Positions 22,562-30,640 of a DNA stretch of 35,313 nt are shown one piece after another (positions within the stretch are counted from its first letter, which is position 1; every line of letters begins with the position of its first letter). The notes beneath the pieces were generated by a model that saw nothing but the letters and a program-made list of their open reading frames with translations, had not been told where the DNA came from and did not search any database. Source of the DNA: JAVBNN01 sp031551525 (GTDB lineage Bacteria > Bacillota > Negativicutes > Acidaminococcales > JAISLQ01); assembly GCA_031551525.1 (NCBI GenBank), contig JAVBNN010000036.1, forward strand, positions 1 through 35,313, given 5' to 3'. The translations under genes and the position numbers were made by a program.

Positions 22562-23695
22562 TCAGTACAGCAGTTTATTGGCGATGACCAGTCGTTGTAT
22601 CTGGTTGGTGCCTTCGTAGATTTGCATGATTTTGGCGTCGCGCATGTATTTTTCCGCCGGGTATTCTTTGGAGTAGCCGTAGCCGCCCAGTACCTGGAGG
22701 GCGTCGGTGGTGACTTCCATGGCTGTGTCGGCGGCGTAGCATTTCGCTATGGCGGCTTCTTTGCTAAATTCCTGTTTGCTGTCGCGCAGCCAGCAGGCTT
22801 TAAAGACGAGGAGGCGGGCCGCTTCTACTTTCATAGCCATATCGGCGAGCATGGCCTGCACGAGTTGGAATGACGCGATAGGCTGGCCAAACTGACGGCG
22901 TTCGCGGGAATATTTTATGGCCATGTCAAGCGCGGCTTGCGCTATACCGACAGATACTGCCCCGACAAAGGGCCGCGCTGCGTCAAGGGTGGTCATGGCT
23001 ATCCTGAATCCTTCGCCCTCACGTCCGAGGCGGCTGCTTTCAGGTATTTTGACGTTGTCGAGGATGAGCTCGCAGGTCGTGGAGGCGCGGATGCCCATTT
23101 TGTCTTCTTTTTTGCCAAAAGAGAAGCCGGGCGTATCTTTTGGCACTACAAAGGCGGTCAGGCCCCTGATACCGGCGGACTTTCTGGTGTTGGCAAATAC
23201 GGTGTATACTTCGGCTATGCTGCCGTTGGTGATAAAAGTCTTGGTACCGTTGAGGGTGTAGTAGCCGTCTTCTTTGACTGCGGTGGTGGCCACCGAGCCG
23301 GCGTCTGAGCCGGCATTGGGCTCGGTGAGGGCAAAAGCGGCCAGGTTGCCGCTGTTTAATATATCAAAGTGGAATTTTTTCTGTTCTTCGCTGCCGCGCA
23401 AAATGACCGGGTAAGTCGCCAGAGAGTTGGCGGCCACCGAAGTCGCCACGCCGGCACAGCCTTTGCCGAGTTCTTCATAGATGAGGGCGATAGTCACACT
23501 ATCAAGACCCGGCCCATCAAACTCTTCCGGCACTATAAGATTGAGCAGGCCGACGTCGCCCAGTTTTTGCAAGAGGCCATCGCGCATTTTGTTTTGTTTG
23601 TCCATCTCAAGTGCGTAAGGTTTGATTTCCTTCTCGACAAATTCGCGCACCATATCGCGAAATTCAAGCTGTTCAGCGGAAAAACCCAGGTCCAT
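22562..23695 (-). CDS. acyl-CoA dehydrogenase (short-chain type)
   Basis: A FAD enzyme of 377 residues that forms a trans-2 double bond in an acyl-CoA. Landmarks are FALTEPNAGSDAG (flavin loop), TFITNGSIAEVYTVFA, RRQFGQPIASFQ and the C-terminal YEGTNQIQR whose E361 is the catalytic base of the short-chain enzymes. It resembles butyryl-CoA dehydrogenases, but no etfA/etfB genes flank it, so substrate and electron acceptor are open. The ATG has AAGGGGGA upstream. It follows a promoter of its own. Confidence 0.9.
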   Translation of the reverse strand: MDLGFSAEQLEFRDMVREFVEKEIKPYALEMDKQNKMRDGLLQKLGDVGLLNLIVPEEFDGPGLDSVTIALIYEELGKGCAGVATSVAANSLATYPVILRGSEEQKKFHFDILNSGNLAAFALTEPNAGSDAGSVATTAVKEDGYYTLNGTKTFITNGSIAEVYTVFANTRKSAGIRGLTAFVVPKDTPGFSFGKKEDKMGIRASTTCELILDNVKIPESSRLGREGEGFRIAMTTLDAARPFVGAVSVGIAQAALDMAIKYSRERRQFGQPIASFQLVQAMLADMAMKVEAARLLVFKACWLRDSKQEFSKEAAIAKCYAADTAMEVTTDALQVLGGYGYSKEYPAEKYMRDAKIMQIYEGTNQIQRLVIANKLLY

Positions 23696-23742
23696 ATAAA
23701 TCCCCCTTAACCTTTTTCATGTGTCGATATAATATCCTCTTT

Positions 23743-23771
23743 ATTATACACAAAAGAGGTGCTTTTGTTAA
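23743..23771 (-). promoter_or_regulatory. sigma-A promoter of the acyl-CoA dehydrogenase gene
   Basis: Minus strand TTAACA (23766-23771), 17-base spacer, TATAAT (23743-23748), 48 bases before the ATG. Confidence 0.7.
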
Positions 23772-23774
23772 TAC

Positions 23775-24224
23775 TCAATCCTCGGGTATTTCATCAAATT
23801 TGCCGATGACGTAGTAGGTGGAACGGGTCATGCTTATGACTTCGCCCTCCTGGTTGAATACCTTGGCTTCCATAACGATGGTCTGCCGCCCGTTATGTAT
23901 AGCTTTGGCCTCGGCGGTGACTCGCGACGGCACATCTACGCTTTTGATAAAGTTCATCGTCATATCAAGAGTCACTACTCTTTTGCCCAAAGACGCGCAC
24001 GCCACACCCATGCAGGAGTCGGCTATGCTCATTATAGCCCCGCCGTGGAGATTGGCGTACAGATTGGTGTGTTTGCTCTCTTCTACCACCATGCTTTGGA
24101 CAGCGTGTCCCTTGTAGGCTTTTTCGATATGTATGCCCAAAAGGTTATAAAACTGGTTGCGCTCGGCGTACTGCTTACGCAAAAACTCCAGCACAAATTT
24201 TTCTTTATCACTCATGTTTTCCAT
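23775..24224 (-). CDS. PaaI-family hotdog thioesterase
   Basis: The ATG at 24224 gives 149 residues and has AAAGGG 9 bases upstream. A GTG at 24242 lacks a ribosome site, and a third candidate ATG lies three codons in. The hotdog core contains NLHGGAIMSIADSCMGVA, the HGG-type active-site segment of PaaI/YbgC-related acyl-CoA thioesterases. It probably hydrolyses a short or aromatic acyl-CoA and frees CoA. It lies upstream of the acyl-CoA dehydrogenase on the same strand, but the latter has its own promoter. Confidence 0.85.
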   Translation of the reverse strand: MENMSDKEKFVLEFLRKQYAERNQFYNLLGIHIEKAYKGHAVQSMVVEESKHTNLYANLHGGAIMSIADSCMGVACASLGKRVVTLDMTMNFIKSVDVPSRVTAEAKAIHNGRQTIVMEAKVFNQEGEVISMTRSTYYVIGKFDEIPED

Positions 24225-24246
24225 GCCGCGTCGCCCTTTCACTCGT

Positions 24247-24272
24247 AAAACAGGCGGCCTCCAGCCGCCTGT
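24247..24272 (-). terminator. intrinsic terminator after the 3D-domain gene
   Basis: A 9-bp perfect stem (24264-24272 with 24250-24258, loop of 5) is followed on the minus strand by TTTT. The hairpin lies between the 3D gene and the thioesterase gene. Confidence 0.75.
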
Positions 24273-24279
24273 CCATAAC

Positions 24280-24987
24280 TTAGTCCAAGATATATACTGT
24301 TACCATGCGCCGTCCAAATTTAAAAGCCTCGGGGCGCGATTCATATGCCAGATCTATCCGGTTCCCCTTGATATCGCCGCCAGTATCGTCAGCCAGCGCC
24401 GGGCCATAACCTACCACATAAAGGCGGGTGCCTAGCGGTATAAAATTCGGGTCGACCGCTACCAGTCCTTTTCTCAGTCGGCTACCGCGGAAGGTATAAA
24501 GCCCGCAGCCCGGGTCTTCGGTGGTGTAGGCCGTAGCCTCCATCTGGATAACCTTACTATAGCGGCTGGGCAGTTCGCTGGCCGCCCGTTTGCTGTAATG
24601 TTTGAGCATATTCATCAGGTCTTCTGTAACGATGCCGTCTTGCGGCACGCCTATTTGAGCCTGGAAAGACTTTACCGCCTGTTCGGTACCGACGCCGAAG
24701 GCGCCGTCAATAGCTCCGTTATAATGACCGCCGTCGGCCAGCATCAACTGCACTGCGTCCACCGGTGGCCCGATCATGCCGCGTTTGGCCAATACCGTAA
24801 ACGGTTCTTTTACAGGAACAGCCGGTTTTTCCGGCTCTACTTTTGCCACCGTTTCAACGGTTTTAGCCGGTTCGGCTGGCTGCCCGGTTTGCGTTGGTTT
24901 TGCCTGTTTCGCGGGTTCCGCCGGGGCCGCTAAAGCCGCCACCGAAAAACACAGACAAAAAAATATTGTGCAAATTATGCGTTGCAA
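24280..24987 (-). CDS. exported peptidoglycan-binding and 3D-domain protein
   Basis: The 235-residue protein starts at a TTG codon (24985-24987) with AAGGAG 8 bases upstream; a nearby ATG is out of frame and stops after five codons. Order: signal peptide (residues 1-21), a Pro/Ala/Lys linker to about residue 62, a peptidoglycan-binding domain (about 70-112, IDGAFGVGTEQAVKSFQ) and a C-terminal 3D domain (about 147-235) with the three conserved Asp regions GLVAVDP, LADDTGGDI and KGNRIDLAY. 3D domains belong to lytic-transglycosylase-like (MltA, YabE/Rpf-like) wall enzymes. It likely remodels peptidoglycan. Confidence 0.88.
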   Translation of the reverse strand: MQRIICTIFFCLCFSVAALAAPAEPAKQAKPTQTGQPAEPAKTVETVAKVEPEKPAVPVKEPFTVLAKRGMIGPPVDAVQLMLADGGHYNGAIDGAFGVGTEQAVKSFQAQIGVPQDGIVTEDLMNMLKHYSKRAASELPSRYSKVIQMEATAYTTEDPGCGLYTFRGSRLRKGLVAVDPNFIPLGTRLYVVGYGPALADDTGGDIKGNRIDLAYESRPEAFKFGRRMVTVYILD

Positions 24988-25071
24988 ATCATCAACTCCT
25001 TTTTGATATATCCGCTCAAAAGGCCGTTTTTCACTAAATATAAGATCGAGGGCTTACATTTCTTTTTATTA

Positions 25072-25100
25072 AGTATACGTTATCCGGTCAACCTTGTCAA
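25072..25100 (-). promoter_or_regulatory. sigma-A promoter of the 3D-domain gene
   Basis: Minus strand TTGACA (25095-25100), 17-base spacer, TATACT (25072-25077), about 85 bases before the TTG start. Confidence 0.8.
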
Positions 25101-25210
25101 AACCCACAGCCCGACAAAAATGTTTTTTAACAATATTAGCAAAAAATTTCAAATTATAAATGTGCTTTTTGAAAAAAATTTTTCCGGAATTTATTTTTCT
25201 TTAATTGTCC

Positions 25211-25311
25211 GTTCATTTTTGACCAATCGTTCAAATTTGAACTGTTTTTGTATTTTTGCATTATATCAAGGTTTTTTTTTGTATACAAAATTAATAGTTC
25301 ATTTTTGACCA
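25211..25311 (+). promoter_or_regulatory. putative enhancer (UAS) boxes for the sigma-54 activator
   Basis: The 15-mer GTTCATTTTTGACCA occurs at 25211-25225 and 25297-25311, 86 bases apart and on the same strand as the promoter below. The nearer box ends about 61 bases before the -24 element. A perfect 14-bp palindrome GTTCAAATTTGAAC lies at 25229-25242. The core ATTTTTGACC is also found upstream of the other sigma-54 promoter at about the same distance and in the same relative orientation. Confidence 0.65.
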
Positions 25312-25371
25312 GCTATTTATTTCTTATTTTCTTTGAGACAGTAATTGTGCAGGTTTTATATTTCGAAATAT

Positions 25372-25386
25372 TGGCATCAAACTTGC
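25372..25386 (+). promoter_or_regulatory. sigma-54 (-24/-12) promoter
   Basis: TGGCAT-N5-TTGC fits the RpoN consensus (TGGCAC-N5-TTGC) with exact spacing. It lies 40 bases before the small ORF's ATG. Confidence 0.85.
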
Positions 25387-25425
25387 TTATATATTTTACA
25401 AGAAAAACTAGTGGAGGTGAAAACC

Positions 25426-25542
25426 ATGTACGAAAACGTATCCTTTGTCATAAAAGCAATCTGCTTCGTCGGCATAACATCAGTCATAGCCGCCGTTCTG
25501 AACTTTGGCGCCTACCGTACCAAAACTGTCCACGGCAAATAA
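25426..25542 (+). CDS. 38-residue single-span membrane peptide, unknown
   Basis: I do not recognise this family. The ATG has a strong GGAGGTG 7 bases upstream, so translation is credible despite the length. Layout: short acidic N terminus (MYEN), one hydrophobic helix of about 22 residues starting at residue 5 and containing one Lys and one Cys, then a basic tail RTKTVHGK. It lies directly behind a sigma-54 promoter with enhancer boxes and ends before a terminator, so it is the only gene of its transcript. By context it may be an accessory subunit of the nearby dicarboxylate carrier or of a membrane decarboxylase, but this is inference. Confidence 0.7.
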   Translation: MYENVSFVIKAICFVGITSVIAAVLNFGAYRTKTVHGK

Positions 25543-25552
25543 TTTAAAACCT

Positions 25553-25589
25553 GGACATGGAATAATAGCATTGATATTATGCTGTGTCC
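25553..25589 (+). other. stem-loop in the small-peptide 3' UTR
   Basis: GGACA (25553-25557) can pair with TGTCC (25585-25589), enclosing an inner AGCAT/ATGCT pair. It could stabilise the short transcript. The rest of the 3' UTR to 25630 shows nothing else. Confidence 0.4.
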
Positions 25590-25630
25590 AACTTGTGAAT
25601 AGTTTGCCGTTAATTTGAAACACATATTTT

Positions 25631-25660
25631 AACCCTGGCTTTTAAGTCAGGGTTTTTTCT
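25631..25660 (+). terminator. intrinsic terminator of the small-peptide transcript
   Basis: AACCCTG (25631-25637) pairs with CAGGGTT (25648-25654), followed by TTTTCTT. The interval 25661-25810 before the convergent regulator stop shows no gene. Confidence 0.85.
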
Positions 25661-25810
25661 TATGTTTCAGCGTACCCAGGTTTTTGGGGCGATCACAAAA
25701 CCAGACACGAAGTCATATTTTTGCGTTTAATCCTATATCCAGTTCATTATACTTCTTGCATAAAGTGTGTTGACCCATTATCCGGTTTATTGGATTTGGC
25801 TATTGGTATG

Positions 25811-27925
25811 TTAAAAGTTTTGTTCCATAAACAAGATAAACTGCCGGCCCTTTTCAGTAAGTTTACTGCCCTGCCGGGTAGTGCCCTGTTCGATGTAACC
25901 GACCTTACACAATATTTTCAGCCATGCTTTCACCTGGTATTCAGTCATATTTATTTTATCTGAAGCTAAGCTTTTTTGCAGGGTTTTACGTCCAATGTTT
26001 TTGTTCAATACTTCAGCCTGGCGCAACGCTTCCAATAGCGAAAGGGTAAGGTTGCGGTTGAGGGGATTTTTTATGATATTTTTGAAGTCATCGTCTGATT
26101 GCAAAAGTTTGATCTTGTTGTCAAGCGGCCTTTTCGGCAACTCGGTTTCTTCGGCACTTTCTATTATGTATGTTGGTAAATGCTCCAGATAGGCGTATTT
26201 GCCGCTGGTCACAAGGCTGCAGATGTAACTTATAATGTTTTGCAGTTCACGTATATTGCCCGGCCATTTATAGTTCATGAAAAAATCTATCAACTCGGGG
26301 GACAGTTTCAACTCATGGTGCAGATTATCTGCAAATTGGCCGACCAAAAACAAAATGTCTTCTTTACGTTTGCGCAAGGCCGGTAGAGTAAGCGGGGCGG
26401 CACATATGCGATAAAACAGATCCAGGCGAAAAGAATCCGTATCGACCAGTTTTTGCAGTTTTACGTTCGAGGCGGTTATTACCCGCACATCTACAGATAT
26501 TACCTGGTTGCTGCCCACGCGGCGTATTTCTCTTTCTTCCAATACGCGGAGCAAGCGTTTTTGCATATCCGGTAAAGCGCTGCCTATTTCATCAAGAAAA
26601 ATAGTTCCGGTATGCGCTTCTTCAAAGAGACCGGCTTTGCCGCCTTTTTTGGCGCCGGTAAACGCGCCTTCCACATAACCGAACAGTTCGCTTTCTATAA
26701 GATGTTCGGGCATACTGGCAAAGTTGACGGCGACAAACGGGCCGTTCTTGCGATCGGAAAAATTATGTATGGATTGGGCAAACAGTTCTTTGCCCGTACC
26801 GCTTTCACCTTCCAGGAGGATAGTCATATCGGTTTTGGAAAACTTTTTCGCCAGGTGGATGGTGCTTTGTATTATCGCCGATTTGCCGCAAATATCGGAA
26901 AAACTGTACTTGGCGGAGTTAGCTCGCCGGTGTAGTTCCCGCCGCACTTTTTTATCCAGTTCCTGCACAGTTTCAGTTGGCAACAGAGACGTCACCCATG
27001 TGGCGATATTTGAGCCTTTTTCGCCTAAGGGGTAATTTTTCAATATGTAATGCTGATTATCGAGGAAAATGATGTGTTCCTGATCGCCTTTGTCTACATT
27101 GAGCAAATACTGTTCAAAATTGGGTATGATTTTTGACACGTCCATGCCTATAAGGCTGTTTTGGGGTTGTTGGAATATTTTTTCTACAGCAGGATTGGAT
27201 AGGACAATTTTCCCGTAAGTATCTATGGCGATGATGGCTTCTACAACATTGTCCAATATACGAGCCATATTTTGGCCGAGTTTTTCGTTTTGTTCAGCTA
27301 TGTGCCTGATACGTATATTGTTTTCCAATATAGCTTTCAGGTAGTAGTTGGAAAATTCTTTGAGCAGCACTGTCGGCAGACCAAGCTCGTAAAGTATATC
27401 GGCAAAAGATGATACGTCGATGCCTTTGCCGCCAAGATTTATCACTTTTTTTATGTAAGGCGGCACCAGGTGCACAAGGCCCGTAGTTATCGCCAGTTGG
27501 ATGCCGGCAGGAAAAGTCTTGTTGCAGTTCGGCCAGTAAGAGTAAAGGTTTAGATAATCTACACCGAGGGTATTTAGAATGTCTATCGTGTTGTTGGAAG
27601 TTTCTTCGGTTGTAGCCACCACCAGCGCGTTTTCGCCATAGTCAACATCGAGGATATTGCCCAGTTTTTCTATATTGACTGCCCGGTTGGCTATGATACA
27701 TTTTTTATCGATTGGCAGCCAACAGCGTGCCGCATCATAAACAGAATGGTTGGAAATAAGATATACCGAGGCATTTTCAAAATGTATGGGTGGCGTACTG
27801 TTTTCATCCATACACCAGGTCAATACTTCGGCAAAATCCCCGATAAATTGTAACAGCTGGCAAGTAATGAACATACAGGTTGCTTCACTTTGCCCAACCA
27901 AACCGATGAGTTTTTTCTTAGCCAT
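25811..27925 (-). CDS. sigma-54-dependent transcriptional activator (PAS plus AAA+)
   Basis: I chose the ATG at 27925 (704 residues, MAKKKLIGLVG) with GGGGTG upstream; a longer frame to 28018 runs through the promoter palindrome. Residues 1-200 form an N-terminal sensor region of PrpR/propionate-activator style that I cannot name with certainty. A PAS domain follows (about 217-310, AIIAIDTYGKIVLSNPAVEKIF). The AAA+ domain has Walker A GESGTGKE (373-380) and the sigma-54 contact loop GAFTGA (420-425). The C terminus does not end in a Fis-type helix-turn-helix. Instead it has an extended region with a winged-helix-like tail (WLKILCKVGYIEQG). It lies next to the operon it probably controls. Confidence 0.88.
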   Translation of the reverse strand: MAKKKLIGLVGQSEATCMFITCQLLQFIGDFAEVLTWCMDENSTPPIHFENASVYLISNHSVYDAARCWLPIDKKCIIANRAVNIEKLGNILDVDYGENALVVATTEETSNNTIDILNTLGVDYLNLYSYWPNCNKTFPAGIQLAITTGLVHLVPPYIKKVINLGGKGIDVSSFADILYELGLPTVLLKEFSNYYLKAILENNIRIRHIAEQNEKLGQNMARILDNVVEAIIAIDTYGKIVLSNPAVEKIFQQPQNSLIGMDVSKIIPNFEQYLLNVDKGDQEHIIFLDNQHYILKNYPLGEKGSNIATWVTSLLPTETVQELDKKVRRELHRRANSAKYSFSDICGKSAIIQSTIHLAKKFSKTDMTILLEGESGTGKELFAQSIHNFSDRKNGPFVAVNFASMPEHLIESELFGYVEGAFTGAKKGGKAGLFEEAHTGTIFLDEIGSALPDMQKRLLRVLEEREIRRVGSNQVISVDVRVITASNVKLQKLVDTDSFRLDLFYRICAAPLTLPALRKRKEDILFLVGQFADNLHHELKLSPELIDFFMNYKWPGNIRELQNIISYICSLVTSGKYAYLEHLPTYIIESAEETELPKRPLDNKIKLLQSDDDFKNIIKNPLNRNLTLSLLEALRQAEVLNKNIGRKTLQKSLASDKINMTEYQVKAWLKILCKVGYIEQGTTRQGSKLTEKGRQFILFMEQNF

Positions 27926-27982
27926 AGGACACCCCACGAAGCCGTTCTCGCGCCTAAACTCGCCCAATTTTTTTTGAAAAAA

Positions 27983-28031
27983 TTGGCCAAAACACATTTT
28001 GCATAATACTAACTGCATTTGTTTTGGCCAA
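27983..28031 (-). promoter_or_regulatory. regulator promoter overlapped by a 12-bp inverted repeat
   Basis: Perfect arms TTGGCCAAAACA (27983-27994) and TGTTTTGGCCAA (28020-28031) flank 25 bases. Minus strand TTGGCC (28026-28031), 17-base spacer and TATTAT (28003-28008) could be a weak sigma-A promoter whose -35 lies in one arm. The arms resemble the boxes upstream of the sigma-54 promoters, which suggests autoregulation. Confidence 0.55.
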
Positions 28032-28060
28032 AATTATCTGGTTTTTATAATTCTACCATA

Positions 28061-29326
28061 TTATTTTGCGTAAAGGAACAGTATCGACATAACTATGGCA
28101 CCGACAAACATCGGGAAGACATTGCGTTTTGCCAGTTCCATAGGGTTGGTGACGCCGGCCAAGCCGCAAGCCACCATAGCCGCTCCCGCAATCGGAGACA
28201 TGGTGCGCCCAAGAGCGCCGCCGATGGCGGCAACACTGCCAAGATCCATGGGCGGTATGCCAAAAGACGCCGCGTGCGGTGTGACAGAATTGTTAAAAGC
28301 AACGGACGCCGCGTCGCCGCTGCCACAGATAACGCCCAAGAGAAAGGGGCCAAAAGAACCGGTGACTTTCGCAATGTCAGGGTTGCTGCTCATGAAGTTG
28401 AGCATGGCTTTCAAAAGGCCGGTCGCGGTCAACCCGGCAACAAATACGGTAGAGCAGATTATGATACCGTAAATGTGACCAAATGCACTGCCCATGCCTT
28501 TAAAGAAGGCATTGGAAATATCGCCGGGTTTGGTACGGGTAACAAGACAGGCTGCTATAACGCCGATGATCATGGCGTGTGAGATAGCCAGCTTTTTCAA
28601 TACGGGAACGACGTTGAAGGTGCCGAGGATGATAAGGGCCAGGGGCAAAAGCGGGATCAGCGCATACAGCAGATTTACTTTAAAATCTTCTACATCCTGT
28701 TCTTTTACATAACCTTTATGCTCTTTGCGCATGTAGGCTACAAGGGTTACGCCCAGAGCTACTACTATGCCGATTATCAAAGTGGAGTTGAACAGGTTTG
28801 CGACAACCGCTACGGGAGTATTTTTTGTCGCCTCGGAAACGATAACTACCTGGTGGAAACCAGGTGAAAGATGCGACCAGCCAAAAGTGCCGGCAAAGAC
28901 GGTAGACGCCGCCATATAAGGGTGTACGCCCGCGCCGATAAGTATCGGGATAAGCACGGAACCAACTGCCGCTACACAACCGCCTGCACTGGGGACGGAA
29001 ATATGCACGAAAGCTGTAACCAGTACCGCGCCGGGGATGAGGGCCGGACCGACTTTTTTCAAACCGTTGGCGAGAAGGTGTACAAGGTGTTTGTCACATT
29101 TCGTGTGTTCGAGAACCATGGCAAAACCCATGGAGGCCGTGATTATTTCGATCATGGTAGAGCCTTTTATGGCGGCAGTAAAGCCTTTAAAGGCAGCCAT
29201 CGGATCCATTGCCGCAAGGCACATGACCATGCCGGCCATAAAAAGAACCATTCTGGTCTCATACTGTTTTATCAACATGTAAATAGCTAACAGAAGAACG
29301 CACACTCCTACAATAGACAGGAACAT
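28061..29326 (-). CDS. DcuC-family anaerobic C4-dicarboxylate carrier
   Basis: The ATG at 29326 (421 residues) has AAGGAG 8 bases upstream; a GTG three codons earlier abuts the ribosome site. The protein is a polytopic carrier of about 12 spans with DcuC-type features: HISVPSAGGCVAAVGSVLIPI, WSHLSPGFHQVVIV, and a second repeat with GVICGSGDAASVAFNNSVTPHA. DcuC carriers move succinate, fumarate or related dicarboxylates, often by exchange. As the last gene of the sigma-54 operon it likely imports the dicarboxylate that the CoA-transferase activates. Substrate is not decided by sequence. Confidence 0.85.
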   Translation of the reverse strand: MFLSIVGVCVLLLAIYMLIKQYETRMVLFMAGMVMCLAAMDPMAAFKGFTAAIKGSTMIEIITASMGFAMVLEHTKCDKHLVHLLANGLKKVGPALIPGAVLVTAFVHISVPSAGGCVAAVGSVLIPILIGAGVHPYMAASTVFAGTFGWSHLSPGFHQVVIVSEATKNTPVAVVANLFNSTLIIGIVVALGVTLVAYMRKEHKGYVKEQDVEDFKVNLLYALIPLLPLALIILGTFNVVPVLKKLAISHAMIIGVIAACLVTRTKPGDISNAFFKGMGSAFGHIYGIIICSTVFVAGLTATGLLKAMLNFMSSNPDIAKVTGSFGPFLLGVICGSGDAASVAFNNSVTPHAASFGIPPMDLGSVAAIGGALGRTMSPIAGAAMVACGLAGVTNPMELAKRNVFPMFVGAIVMSILFLYAK

Positions 29327-29359
29327 ACTACACACTCCTTAATGTAAGATTTGTAAGAA

Positions 29360-29397
29360 GGGCAGTAGAAGTTAACCCGTATGCCGGAGTACTGCCC
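29360..29397. repeat. inverted repeat between CoA-transferase and carrier genes
   Basis: GGGCAGTA (29360-29367) and TACTGCCC (29390-29397) form an 8-bp stem in the 93-base gap. On the minus strand only a weak T stretch follows. It may be a partial terminator or processing site that lowers carrier expression. Confidence 0.5.
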
Positions 29398-29419
29398 GCC
29401 TTGTTAATACATAAACATT

Positions 29420-30610
29420 TTATTTTACTGCTTGTTTTGCTTTCATATCTTGAATGTCCTGATCGTTGTAGCCAAATCTTTTTAGTATTTCATCTGTGTG
29501 CTGCCCGAGGACTGGCGCCGGGAAATTGATGCCGCATTTGGTTTCGGAGTATTTTATCGGGGTATTGGGGTATTTAACGTCGCCAAGTTTGGCGTGACCC
29601 GGTATTTCAACGATCATTTCACGGGCGTTGATGTGCGGGTCAGCTACTATATCGGCCATGTTATTCAGCGGGCCGTAAGCTATGCCGGCTTCATCCATCA
29701 GCGCCATCCACTCTTTGCTGGCCTTGGTCTCAAAGACCGGCGCCAGTATGGCCTTGAGCGCCGCTTCGTTATCGCAGCGGGTAGCGTTTGTCTCAAAGCG
29801 CGGATCTTTCACCAGTTCTTCCAACTGCATTACTTTACACAGTTTTTCCCACATGGAATTTTTCTGTATAGCAACGATAAAACTGCCGTCTTTGGTTTTA
29901 AAAAGATCGAAGGGTGTGGCTGTGGCATGGCGGTTGCCGACCGGTTTGGGAATCTGGCCGGTGCCGAAATAACGCGCCAGTTGTCCTTCCACCAAAGCTA
30001 CCTGGCAATCGAGCATGCTTATGTCGATAAATTGTCCCGGGCCGCCTTGTTCTACTACGCGCAGGGCGCCCAATATACCGATAGAGGCAAAAAGAGCCGC
30101 CGTGGCATCGCCTATGGATGTACCCACTCTGGTGCCGTTAGAGCCGGGTTGCCCCGTAACGCTCATGACACCGCCCATAGCTTGGATAACCGCATCGTAA
30201 GCGGCGCGGCCTTTATAAGGACCGGTGTGACCGAACCCGGAGACCGCACAGTAGATCAATTTGGGATTTATTTCTTTAAGCACATCATAAGAAAAACCCA
30301 ATTTTTCCATAGCGCCCGGCCGGAAATTTTCTACCAGTATGTCTGCGTCTTTGACCATTTTTTTGAAAAGTTCTCTGCCAGAGTCTTCTTTAAGATTTAC
30401 CACAATACTTTTTTTGTTGCGATTCAGACTGACAAAGTACATGCTTTCTTCCTTGACAAATGGCGGGTTGCCGCGCGAATCGTCTCCGTTTGGCCAGGGC
30501 TCTACTTTCGTGATCTCTGCTCCTAAATCACCCAATATCATCGTGCACATCGGCCCCGACAATATCCTCGTCAGATCAAGCACTTTTACCCCTTCTAATG
30601 GTTTTTTCAT
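29420..30610 (-). CDS. CaiB/BaiF family III CoA-transferase
   Basis: The ATG at 30610 (396 residues) has GGAGG 9 bases upstream; an in-frame TTG two codons earlier is too close. Family III signatures are LDLTRILSGPMCTMILGDLGA at the N terminus, VENFRPGAMEKLG, and the catalytic aspartate D168 in VGTSIGDATAA (equivalent to Asp169 of formyl-CoA transferase). The enzyme moves CoA between carboxylic acids through an aspartyl-CoA thioester. Its neighbours (carboxyltransferase alpha subunit, DcuC carrier) suggest it activates an imported dicarboxylate, probably with succinyl-CoA or acetyl-CoA as donor. The substrate is unknown. Confidence 0.88.
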   Translation of the reverse strand: MKKPLEGVKVLDLTRILSGPMCTMILGDLGAEITKVEPWPNGDDSRGNPPFVKEESMYFVSLNRNKKSIVVNLKEDSGRELFKKMVKDADILVENFRPGAMEKLGFSYDVLKEINPKLIYCAVSGFGHTGPYKGRAAYDAVIQAMGGVMSVTGQPGSNGTRVGTSIGDATAALFASIGILGALRVVEQGGPGQFIDISMLDCQVALVEGQLARYFGTGQIPKPVGNRHATATPFDLFKTKDGSFIVAIQKNSMWEKLCKVMQLEELVKDPRFETNATRCDNEAALKAILAPVFETKASKEWMALMDEAGIAYGPLNNMADIVADPHINAREMIVEIPGHAKLGDVKYPNTPIKYSETKCGINFPAPVLGQHTDEILKRFGYNDQDIQDMKAKQAVK

Positions 30611-30640
30611 TAACAAAAACCTCCTTTTAAAATAAATAAA

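Noticed and set aside
29498..30526. A 342-codon plus-strand frame antisense to the CoA-transferase, and 30734-31804 antisense to the carboxyltransferase
   Set aside because: Shadows of conserved genes with no independent support.
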